This document shows positions 19,060-26,242 of a DNA stretch of 64,000 bases, in pieces (the stretch's first letter is position 1; every line of letters begins with the position of its first letter). The notes under the pieces were generated by a model, which was given only the letters and a program-made list of their open reading frames with translations, was not told the origin of the DNA and made no database searches. The position numbers were made by a program, and so were the translations under genes. The stretch is taken from NCBI RefSeq assembly GCF_001429545.1, contig NZ_LMSP01000048.1, forward strand, positions 188,731 to 252,730, in the 5' to 3' direction. The stretch is from Paenibacillus sp. Soil787 (GTDB lineage Bacteria; Bacillota; Bacilli; Paenibacillales; NBRC-103111).

Positions 19060-19236
19060 GGAACGTCGATGTGCTATTTCGGCAAATCTGCGCATGAAAT
19101 TGAATATGAGGAACGTAAGGACGCTATTTGATCGAAAGGGATGATCCGGAGGCGAAAAACAGCAAAATAACGCCTCTACGTTCCTCTTCCTCATGATTTC
19201 GGGGGCTTTTCGTCCAAATAGCGCATCGACGTTCCT
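19060..19236. repeat. Four copies of a ~24-bp repeat, two direct and two inverted
   Basis: A core GGAACGT-NNN-(A/T)(C/G/T)G-CTATTT-like unit occurs at 19060-19085 and 19109-19134 on the plus strand and at 19161-19185 and 19211-19236 on the minus strand. Copies 1 and 4 share GGAACGTCGATG-GCTATTT almost exactly. Pairing the forward with the reverse copies would give a nested stem-loop about 175 nt long. It resembles a REP/MITE-like intergenic element. Confidence 0.75.
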
Positions 19237-19302
19237 ATTCAGGAAATTATGGTTATTCTAGAAAAGTACAGTAAAGGGAAGAGAGGCATAACAGCCAACA
19301 AT

Positions 19303-19321
19303 GGCTTTTTGGGACAGCCCC
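19303..19321. mobile_element. Possible insertion-sequence end (scar)
   Basis: On the minus strand the sequence reads GGGGCTGTCCCAAAAAGCC, which resembles, from memory, terminal repeats of IS1182-like elements of Firmicutes. No transposase gene or second end was found nearby, so at most this is a solo remnant. Confidence 0.25.
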
Positions 19322-19381
19322 AACGTTTTCGCGCCGTCGTTCAGATTTAGTATTTCTTTAAATTGGATAATTAATTAAAAT

Positions 19382-19422
19382 AAAAGACACTCGCAACAGA
19401 TTTCTGTTAGAAGTGTCTTTTA
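19382..19422 (-). terminator. Terminator of the dicarboxylate operon
   Basis: AAAAGACACT...AGTGTCTTTT forms a long stem with an inner AACAGA/TCTGTT pairing, 20 bp after the malic-enzyme stop, and T-rich sequence follows on the minus strand. Confidence 0.9.
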
Positions 19423-19441
19423 TCTTTTATATACTTTACCC

Positions 19442-20863
19442 TTAATTTGATTCTCTCATGCTTTTCCGTGCAACCCCGGTACTGTAAGCCGCTTCAACAA
19501 CAGCTTCTCTTACCTTTTCCACGACTTTCTGGTTAAATACGCTCGGGATAATATACGTTTCGTTCAATTCTTCATCCGTCACTACGGATGCGATTGCCTG
19601 CGCGGCCGCAAGCTTCATCGCTTCATTGATCTCGCTCGCCCTGCAATCCAATGCCCCGCGGAAAATACCGGGGAAGCAAAGCACGTTGTTGATTTGATTT
19701 GGCTTGTCAGACCTACCCGTAGCCATGACTCTAACGTAAGGCTTGGCCTGATCCGGATCGATCTCTGGAACCGGGTTCGCCATCGCGAAGACGATCGGGT
19801 CTTTCGCCATGGACCGGACATCGTCCACCTTTAAAATATTCGGAGCCGAAACGCCGATAAAAACATCCGCGTTCTTGATAACTTCGGATAAGCTTCCGAC
19901 TTCCAAGTTCGGATTCGTCGTCTGAGCAAACGCCGTCCAATGTGGATTGTCGTAAATAGCTTCCCGATGAATCGCGCCATTGCGGTCCACGCCGATCAAA
20001 TTATGCACACCGGCGGCGAGCAGCATCTTCGAGCAAGCGATGCCTGCTGCGCCAATGCCGTTCACAACGACTTTAATATCCGACATTTGTTTGCCGGTAA
20101 TCTTGAGCGCGTTCAACAATCCGGCAAGTAGGACGACAGCCGTTCCGTGCTGGTCGTCGTGAAACACCGGGATATCCAGTTCCTGCTTCAAACGCTCCTC
20201 AATTTCGAAGCAGCGCGGTGACGAAATGTCCTCCAAATTAATGCCTCCGAATGCTGGAGCCATTGCCTTTACAATTTGGACAATTTCATCAGGGTCCTTC
20301 GTGTCCAAGCAAATTGGAAATGCGTCAACACCTGCGAATTCTTTGAAAAGCATGGCCTTGCCTTCCATGACTGGCATGGCTGCCATCGGTCCGATGTCGC
20401 CAAGCCCAAGAACGGCCGTTCCATCCGATACCACCGCGATCATATTCCGTTTGATCGTCAGTGAGTAGGCTTTGCTCGGCTGTTCCGCAATCGCTGTGCA
20501 GACTTTGGCGACACCCGGGGTGTATACCCGTGACAAATCGTCACGGTTTTTTACCGGAATTTTGGAGGCAATCTCGATTTTCCCGCCCAAGTGTACGAGG
20601 AAAGTCCGGTCTGACACGTTAATCACTTTAACTCCGCTTAGCTTTTGAAGCGATTCATCGATTAATTGGCTGTGCGCTTGATCTAACACATTGACGGTTA
20701 TATCGCGGACAGTGTTGGTACGGCCGGAGGAGATAACATCAATCCCCACAATATCGCCGTTTGTTCCTTCAATTACAGCTGCTATATCTCCTAGCGAAGC
20801 TAGTTCTTTATCGATTTGAAGCCGAAATATCATATACGTGCTGGCACCGCTTGACACTGACAT
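19442..20863 (-). CDS. NAD(P)-dependent malic enzyme with N-terminal ACT domain
   Basis: A 473-residue oxaloacetate-decarboxylating malate dehydrogenase, converting malate to pyruvate and CO2. An ACT-like regulatory domain fills residues about 10-90 (DIVGIDVISSG, DITVNVLD). The catalytic core shows SLTIKRNMIAVVSDGTAVLGLGDIG, the metal-binding NLEDISSPRCFEIE and PVFHDDQHGTAVV, and the Rossmann motif VVNGIGAAGIACSK. ATG at 20863 is chosen; a GTG 12 bp upstream abuts AAAGGGAGA too closely to be its start. It is the third gene of the transporter-aspartase-malic enzyme operon, which can turn imported aspartate or malate into pyruvate through fumarate. Confidence 0.95.
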   Translation of the reverse strand: MSVSSGASTYMIFRLQIDKELASLGDIAAVIEGTNGDIVGIDVISSGRTNTVRDITVNVLDQAHSQLIDESLQKLSGVKVINVSDRTFLVHLGGKIEIASKIPVKNRDDLSRVYTPGVAKVCTAIAEQPSKAYSLTIKRNMIAVVSDGTAVLGLGDIGPMAAMPVMEGKAMLFKEFAGVDAFPICLDTKDPDEIVQIVKAMAPAFGGINLEDISSPRCFEIEERLKQELDIPVFHDDQHGTAVVLLAGLLNALKITGKQMSDIKVVVNGIGAAGIACSKMLLAAGVHNLIGVDRNGAIHREAIYDNPHWTAFAQTTNPNLEVGSLSEVIKNADVFIGVSAPNILKVDDVRSMAKDPIVFAMANPVPEIDPDQAKPYVRVMATGRSDKPNQINNVLCFPGIFRGALDCRASEINEAMKLAAAQAIASVVTDEELNETYIIPSVFNQKVVEKVREAVVEAAYSTGVARKSMRESN

Positions 20864-20915
20864 TTGTTTGTGCACTCTCCCTTTACTTTGTGAAACGGTT
20901 TTTGCAAATTCCTCT

Positions 20916-22340
20916 TTAGTTCTTACCCAATAACTCCGCTCCTGCGATACCCGGATTCGTCATTTCATAAGGATCTAGAATGATCTGGAGCTCTTCTTCC
21001 GTTAAGACATTATATAGAAGACACAGCTCCCGAACCGGACGCCCTGTCAGAATCGCTTCACGCGCGATCCTCGCTACGACTTCATAACCCAGATGCGGGT
21101 TGAGCGCGGTAATGACGCCAACACTTTTCTCTACATATTCTTTGCAACGCTCTACGTTCGCTTCGATTTCTTCCAAACAATGCACACGGAAAACTTTGAA
21201 AACCTGATTCATCATGCTCAGTGATTGAAGCAAATTGAACACGAGCACAGGCTCCATCACGTTAAGCTCGAGCTGCCCCGCTTCAGAGGCAAGACAAATC
21301 GTATGGTCATTCCCGATGACCTGGAATGCAACCTGGTTGACGACCTCTGCCATGACCGGATTGACCTTGCCTGGCATAATCGATGAACCGGGTTGACGCG
21401 CAGGCAGATTCAGCTCTCCAAGTCCAGCACGCGGTCCGGAAGCGAGCAATCGTAAGTCGTTGGCAATCTTCGACATGTTGATCATGCAAACTTTCAATGC
21501 GGCAGACACCTCGGTATAGGCATCCGTATTTTGAGTTGCGTCCACGAGGTGATCAGCATTCGTAAGCGGCAGCCCGCTGAGCTCAGCGAGCAATTCCACA
21601 ACTCGCTTAATGTAGCGAGGATCGGCATTCAGGCCGGTTCCGACGGCTGTTGCACCCATATTGACTTCGTACAAATGATCGCGGGTTTGCTTGATCCGCT
21701 TGATATCGCGCTCCAGCACTCTGCTGTAGGCTTCAAATTCCTGCCCGAGGCGGATCGGCACGCCATCCTGCAGATGCGTCCGTCCCATTTTGATAACCCC
21801 GTCGAATTGCACGGCTTTTTTGCGAAATGCTGTGAGCATCTCTTCCATCGTCACGAGCAGCTTCTCAATTAAAGAAAGTGTTGCAATATGAATCGCCGTC
21901 GGAAAAGCATCGTTGGTCGACTGGGCCATATTCACATGCGAATTGGGACTTACTTTAAAATAATCGCCCTTGATTCCCCCAAGAATCTCGATCGCCCGGT
22001 TGGCGATGACCTCGTTGGTATTCATGTTGATGGACGTACCTGCTCCGCCTTGTATCGGATCGACGATAAATTGATCATGCCATTTACCGTCCATAATTTC
22101 TTGTGCTGCTTGCACCACAGCATGCCCAATCTGCGGGTTCAACTGCCTGATCTCCATGTTCGCTGAAGCAGCCGCGTGTTTAACAGTTGCCATTGCACGT
22201 ATTAATTCTTCGTGAATGCGGTAGCCGGTAATCGGAAAATTTTCTACCGCGCGCAGTGTTTGAATGCCATAATAGGCGTCGGAAGGCACTTCCTTTGAAC
22301 CAAGAAAATCTTTTTCCATCCTTTGCTGAGCTGTTGTCAT
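20916..22340 (-). CDS. aspA: Aspartate ammonia-lyase
   Basis: A 474-residue member of the fumarase/aspartase superfamily. It carries the signature GSSIMPGKVNPV (the flexible SS loop with the catalytic Ser), TSINMNTNEVIANRAIE, SPNSHVNMAQSTNDAFPTA and GRTHLQDGVPIRLGQEF. The sequence starts MEKDFLGSKEVPSDAYYGIQT after a short lead, typical of aspartases rather than fumarases. The enzyme deaminates L-aspartate to fumarate and ammonia in the cytosol. It lies 24 bp after the transporter gene and about 50 bp before the malic enzyme gene, in one operon. Confidence 0.95.
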   Translation of the reverse strand: MTTAQQRMEKDFLGSKEVPSDAYYGIQTLRAVENFPITGYRIHEELIRAMATVKHAAASANMEIRQLNPQIGHAVVQAAQEIMDGKWHDQFIVDPIQGGAGTSINMNTNEVIANRAIEILGGIKGDYFKVSPNSHVNMAQSTNDAFPTAIHIATLSLIEKLLVTMEEMLTAFRKKAVQFDGVIKMGRTHLQDGVPIRLGQEFEAYSRVLERDIKRIKQTRDHLYEVNMGATAVGTGLNADPRYIKRVVELLAELSGLPLTNADHLVDATQNTDAYTEVSAALKVCMINMSKIANDLRLLASGPRAGLGELNLPARQPGSSIMPGKVNPVMAEVVNQVAFQVIGNDHTICLASEAGQLELNVMEPVLVFNLLQSLSMMNQVFKVFRVHCLEEIEANVERCKEYVEKSVGVITALNPHLGYEVVARIAREAILTGRPVRELCLLYNVLTEEELQIILDPYEMTNPGIAGAELLGKN

Positions 22341-22364
22341 GGTTGTTTCCCCCTCGCTATTCTC

Positions 22365-23633
22365 TTACGCAGCCTTCTTGACGGATTCTAAATATTGTTT
22401 TCCTTTGCCCTTATCGTACTGACCTTCCCATTTGGCCATAACCACTGCGGCCATAGAATTGCCGATAACGTTGACTGCTGTCCGAGCCATATCCAGAATA
22501 CGATCAATACCTGCGATAAAAGCGAGACCTTCGAGCGGAATCCCAACAGATCCAAGAGTGGCAAGCAGGACGACGAACGAAGCGCCAGGCACGCCAGCAA
22601 TTCCCTTTGAAGTGAGCATCAAGACAAGCATCAACATGATTTGAGAGCTAATCGGCATATGGATCCCATACATTTGTGCAATAAATAATGCGGCTATCGC
22701 TTGATATAACGTGGAGCCATCCAAATTAAACGAATATCCGATTGGAACGACGAAGGACGTAATCGCCTTCGGTACGCCGAACTTCTCCATTTTTTCCATC
22801 ATCTTTGGAAGCGCCGTTTCGGAGCTTGCTGTAGAGTAAGCGAGAATGAGTTCATCTTTTAAAATGCGAATAATGGCCATAAGGCTTGTGCCGCAGAGCT
22901 TAGCAATCAAACCAAGCACGAGAACTACAAACAGGAACATTCCGACATATACCGCAAGCACCAATTTCCCCAAAGGAAGCAAAGAGCCAACACCGAATTT
23001 GGATACAGTTACACCAATCAACCCGAATACGCCGATCGGCGCAAATTTCATAATTTGGTTCGTTACCCAGAACATCGATTCGGCAACGCCCTGGAAAAAA
23101 GATAAAACCGGCTTTCCTTTATCGCCAATTGCGGCAACGCCCAAACCAAACATTACGGAGAAGAAAATGATGGCCAGCATGTCGCCGGCTGCTAATGATT
23201 GGAAGATGTTACTTGGAACGACATTAACAAAGGTGTCAGCAAAACTGTGACTGGTCACTGTTTTCGTCGCTTCGACATATTTCGTAATATCCGACTTGGC
23301 TAGTCCAGCCATATTGACTCCAGCTCCGGGCTGAAAGATATTCGCTATGACCAAGCCGAAAATAATAGCAATCGTCGTCACGATTTCAAAGTAAAGAAGC
23401 GTTTTCCCACCAAGTCTTCCAAGCTTTTTAATATCTCCTACTCCCGCTACTCCAACAATGAGAGAGGAAACGACAATAGGAACGACGATCATTTTAATCA
23501 AACGAATGAAAATGTCTCCCGCCGGCTTCAAATAACTTTCGATGTTTGGGTTACCATAAAAAATAGCCCCAACAATAATCCCTAATAGTAGTCCAAACAA
23601 AATTTGAAAAGCCAAGCCAAATTTTTTCATCAT
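22365..23633 (-). CDS. Dicarboxylate/amino acid:cation symporter (DAACS family)
   Basis: A 422-residue sodium- or proton-coupled carrier of the GltP/DctA family with eight hydrophobic segments and two re-entrant loops. Signatures are the serine-rich hairpin YSTASSETALPKM (HP1), the unwound helix VPIGYSFNLDGSTLYQ and the HP2 segment SKGIAGVPGASFVVL. It imports C4-dicarboxylates or acidic amino acids; the aspartase just downstream favours aspartate or malate/fumarate. GTG and ATG alternatives are not needed: the ATG lies behind AAAAGGGG. First gene of the operon, with a cre-like site about 25 bp upstream. Confidence 0.94.
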   Translation of the reverse strand: MMKKFGLAFQILFGLLLGIIVGAIFYGNPNIESYLKPAGDIFIRLIKMIVVPIVVSSLIVGVAGVGDIKKLGRLGGKTLLYFEIVTTIAIIFGLVIANIFQPGAGVNMAGLAKSDITKYVEATKTVTSHSFADTFVNVVPSNIFQSLAAGDMLAIIFFSVMFGLGVAAIGDKGKPVLSFFQGVAESMFWVTNQIMKFAPIGVFGLIGVTVSKFGVGSLLPLGKLVLAVYVGMFLFVVLVLGLIAKLCGTSLMAIIRILKDELILAYSTASSETALPKMMEKMEKFGVPKAITSFVVPIGYSFNLDGSTLYQAIAALFIAQMYGIHMPISSQIMLMLVLMLTSKGIAGVPGASFVVLLATLGSVGIPLEGLAFIAGIDRILDMARTAVNVIGNSMAAVVMAKWEGQYDKGKGKQYLESVKKAA

Positions 23634-23654
23634 AATTCCCCTTTTTTATAAAAT

Positions 23655-23668
23655 GTAAAGCGCTTTCT
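23655..23668. promoter_or_regulatory. Candidate cre (CcpA) site of the dicarboxylate operon
   Basis: GTAAAGCGCTTTCT contains the palindromic core AAAGCGCTTT and matches the 3' twelve positions of the usual cre consensus, with mismatches in the first two. It sits 22 bp upstream of the transporter start, a position suited to carbon catabolite repression. Confidence 0.5.
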
Positions 23669-23715
23669 TTTGTGTGAAAAGTTATACTCCTTTGAATGAG
23701 TTCTATTGTACGGGG

Positions 23716-23745
23716 AATCTACAGCAATCTATTTGAATCTACAAG
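23716..23745. promoter_or_regulatory. Three 10-bp-spaced direct repeats AATCTA(C/T), probable activator site
   Basis: AATCTAC, AATCTAT and AATCTAC start at 23716, 23726 and 23736, exactly one helical turn apart. They lie about 85-110 bp upstream of the transporter start and in the divergent region shared with the sensor/regulator genes. This is the usual arrangement for a response-regulator binding array. Confidence 0.55.
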
Positions 23746-23779
23746 TTGAACAAAAATTCTTATCCAACCACCTTTCGAA

Positions 23780-23810
23780 TTATTCATCTCGTTATTGGAA
23801 TAATGAATAA
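23780..23810. promoter_or_regulatory. Inverted repeat TTATTCAT/ATGAATAA upstream of the sensor kinase
   Basis: TTATTCAT (23780-23787) and ATGAATAA (23803-23810) form an 8-bp inverted repeat, and a further TTATTCA occurs at about 23842. It may be an operator for the kinase-regulator operon. No protein can be assigned. Confidence 0.3.
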
Positions 23811-23899
23811 GAAGGCGTATATCTGACCATAGAGGAAGGAATTATTCAAATGATGTCGAAAGACTGTTAACTTGTTAAGAAAGGAGGCTGGAATGCGTA

Positions 23900-25177
23900 T
23901 TGAAAGAAAAATGGCTCCTTTTAACACTAATGGTCATTTCGGTTCCGGTCGCGGGCGAATTGAATTTTTACCCGTTTCAAACTGATTTTCGGGTAAGCTT
24001 GGGCACCCCTGCCTTTTTTCTATTCCTACTCTGGCTTCGTTCTCCCTCACCGCTTATCTCCGGATTGCTTGTCGGCAGCTCGGTTACGATCTTTCGAATG
24101 GGACTTGAGTTGGCACTCGAACCACATTGGAACTGGAACTGGGGAGCTGCTTTTCAGCATCATTATCCGGTATTCTTTTACTATTTGACCTATGCGATTA
24201 CCTTCGCGGCAGTTCGAATAAACCGTCGTCATAATCGGCCGCTTCTGGTCGGAGCATTTGGTGTGGCGTGTGAAATCGCCGCGACGTTGGCAGAGCTTTT
24301 GCTGCGTTATTCGGCAACTGAGCAAACGACCAACTTCGCAACCTGGAATCAGATAGTTCTCATTGCTTTTTTTCGAAGTTTTTTCGTGCTTGGGTTTTTC
24401 AATTTGGTCAAATTGAGGCAGTCCAAAGCGGCCGAAGAACAGAAGCGCAAAGAAAACGAGAAGATGCTGATGCTTATTTCTGAGCTTTATGAGGAAACCA
24501 TTCAATTGAAGAAAACGCTGCACAACGCGGAAAATATCGCCCGTGACAGCTACGAGCTGTATCAATCGTTAATTAATGAACAGCCTGTCTCACATGCAGA
24601 GCTAGCACAAAAGGCTCTCCAGATTGCCGGGCAGGTTCATGAGATCAAAAAGGACAATCAACGTATTTATGCTGGTCTATCCGGCCTGATATCGCACGAT
24701 AGCGAATATATGAGGGTGGAAGAACTTGCTGATATCGTCCTGCGCTCCAATCAGAAATATGCCCAATCACTTGGCAAGAAGATCGATTTCACGCTGCAAA
24801 CCGAGGGTATCTTTCCTTTGTGTCATGTGTTCACCACATTGTCTTTGTTTAATAACTTGGTTGCCAACGCCGTTGAAGCGCTTGAGGAACAGGGCATTAT
24901 CCGAATAGGGGTTGAACGTAAAATGGACGTAATTGTTTTCAGCGTCGCCGATAATGGTCCGGGCATTAAGCCAAAGTATCGGGAGAAAATCTTTATGCCC
25001 GGCTTTACGACCAAATTCGATGATGCAGGCAATCCCTCGACGGGTATCGGTTTGGTTTATGTGAAGCAGGAAACAGAGCGTTTGCTCGGGACCGTCCAAG
25101 TTCAAGACAACAGCGAAGGCGCAGGCACTGTTTTCACCATCACATTGCCGATTAGCCAAATAGGAAAGGGAGAGTAG
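23900..25177 (+). CDS. Sensor histidine kinase, GlnK (YcbA)-like
   Basis: A 425-residue membrane kinase. Residues 1-180 carry five or so hydrophobic segments with few charged loops. A coiled coil with the probable phospho-accepting His follows (QVHEIKKDNQRIYAGL, near residue 252). The ATPase domain has an N-box NLVANAVEAL, G1 DNGPGI and G2 STGIGLVYVKQ. This organisation matches the B. subtilis GlnK sensor that pairs with GlnL. The start is a TTG at 23900, about 12 nt after AAGGAGG. The same ribosome site is better spaced for an out-of-frame ATG at 23893 (see findings). The regulator gene begins 4 bp downstream, and the divergent dicarboxylate operon is the likely target. Confidence 0.9.
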   Translation: MKEKWLLLTLMVISVPVAGELNFYPFQTDFRVSLGTPAFFLFLLWLRSPSPLISGLLVGSSVTIFRMGLELALEPHWNWNWGAAFQHHYPVFFYYLTYAITFAAVRINRRHNRPLLVGAFGVACEIAATLAELLLRYSATEQTTNFATWNQIVLIAFFRSFFVLGFFNLVKLRQSKAAEEQKRKENEKMLMLISELYEETIQLKKTLHNAENIARDSYELYQSLINEQPVSHAELAQKALQIAGQVHEIKKDNQRIYAGLSGLISHDSEYMRVEELADIVLRSNQKYAQSLGKKIDFTLQTEGIFPLCHVFTTLSLFNNLVANAVEALEEQGIIRIGVERKMDVIVFSVADNGPGIKPKYREKIFMPGFTTKFDDAGNPSTGIGLVYVKQETERLLGTVQVQDNSEGAGTVFTITLPISQIGKGE

Positions 25178-25181
25178 CACC

Positions 25182-26105
25182 ATGCGTTTTTTTATTATCG
25201 ATGACGATCCGGCTATCCGTTCCATGCTGGAACAAATTATCGAGGATGAGGATTTAGGAAGTGTGGTAGGCGAAGCTCCCGACGGGGCGGATGTTGATAA
25301 CACTTTGCTTGAACTCAAGCAAGTAGATATCGTGCTTATTGATTTACTAATGCCCGTTCGTGACGGTATAGAAACCGTTCGTAAGCTATCCGGCAGCTTC
25401 GAAGGGAAAATCATAATGATTTCTCAGATAGAGTCGAAGGAAATGATAGTCAAGGCCTATGCCTGCGGAATTGAATATTATATCACCAAGCCTATAAACC
25501 GTTTGGAAGTAATCGCCGTTATTCGCAAGGTCTCTGACTTGCTGCGCATGCACCAATCCCTTCGAAATATCCAAAAATCACTCCGTGCTGTCGGCTTTAG
25601 CGGCGCATTAACGGAGAAAGAGCCGTCTTCCAATGAAAAAAATATCATCACATGCGGAAACTACATGTTATCGGATCTTGGACTGATAGGAGAAGCCGGC
25701 AGCAAGGACTTACTAGAGATGCTAGAATATCTGTACCGTTATGAGGCTGATCATCCACAGGAGCAGGGCTTTCCGCAGCTTCATGAACTATACCACCAAA
25801 TCGCCTTAAAAAAATTAGGTGCCTCCGCTTCCAGTATCGACTTGAAAAAAGAGATCAAAGCGGCCGAACAACGGGTGCGGCGGGCCATAAACCAAGCGCT
25901 AACCCACTTGGCATCCCTAGGATTAATTGATTATTCGAATCCAAAGTTCGAGCAGTACTCTACAAAGTTTTTTGACCTGAGTGATATCCGCAAAAAAATG
26001 AAAGCACTGGAAAATGATGAATCCCCTGCTCTCAGCTTGATCCGGCAAAACACAAAAAAGTTTATTCAAGTGCTTTATTTAGAATCAAGAAAGTTAATGA
26101 GCTGA
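25182..26105 (+). CDS. Response regulator, GlnL (YcbB)-like
   Basis: A 307-residue regulator. Residues 1-120 form a receiver domain (acidic IIDDDPA, phosphorylated Asp in VLIDLLMP near 51, Lys in YYITKPINR). The rest matches the YcbB-type output domain of GlnL (QLHELYHQIALKKLG, AAEQRVRRAINQALTHLASLGLIDY). In B. subtilis GlnK/GlnL controls glutaminase and a glutamine transporter. Here the neighbouring aspartate/dicarboxylate operon suggests control of acidic amino acid or dicarboxylate use; that is inference. A strong hairpin follows. Confidence 0.92.
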   Translation: MRFFIIDDDPAIRSMLEQIIEDEDLGSVVGEAPDGADVDNTLLELKQVDIVLIDLLMPVRDGIETVRKLSGSFEGKIIMISQIESKEMIVKAYACGIEYYITKPINRLEVIAVIRKVSDLLRMHQSLRNIQKSLRAVGFSGALTEKEPSSNEKNIITCGNYMLSDLGLIGEAGSKDLLEMLEYLYRYEADHPQEQGFPQLHELYHQIALKKLGASASSIDLKKEIKAAEQRVRRAINQALTHLASLGLIDYSNPKFEQYSTKFFDLSDIRKKMKALENDESPALSLIRQNTKKFIQVLYLESRKLMS

Positions 26106-26150
26106 TGATCGTGTAATCCTCAACCTTTCTTATTCATTGATTATAAACGT

Positions 26151-26202
26151 AAAAAGACCCGAGAGAGGTCACTTTTTTCAAAGTGTCCATCTTTCGGGTC
26201 AT
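26151..26202. terminator. Bidirectional terminator between regulator and lyase genes
   Basis: AAAAAGACCCGA pairs with TCGGGTC through a second arm (AGGTCACTTT/AAAGTGTCC) with a short loop, placed between two converging genes. Confidence 0.85.
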
Positions 26203-26242
26203 CGTTCAAAGCCTCCTGTCTCCATTGAGATTTTATATGTGT

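Larger units (their letters stand above)
18542..19441. other. 900-bp gene-poor region with repeats and gene debris
   Basis: No intact gene was found. Around 18700-18880 two overlapping plus-strand frames look weakly protein-like: one reads ELEKLDTVPAGFQGSTGFV, and the neighbouring frame continues NLDIKSEEVVAPLLDLLAKL to a stop. This could be the end of a decayed gene with a frameshift. Further on are four copies of a short repeat (19060-19236), a possible IS end (19303-19321) and the malic-enzyme terminator. Confidence 0.5.

Noticed and set aside
22846..23250. A 134-codon plus-strand frame opposite the dicarboxylate carrier
   Set aside because: It mirrors the membrane-protein codons of the carrier on the other strand; no independent evidence.
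24767..25414. A 215-codon minus-strand frame across the kinase/regulator junction
   Set aside because: It is antisense to two well-supported genes and has a Ser-rich shadow composition.
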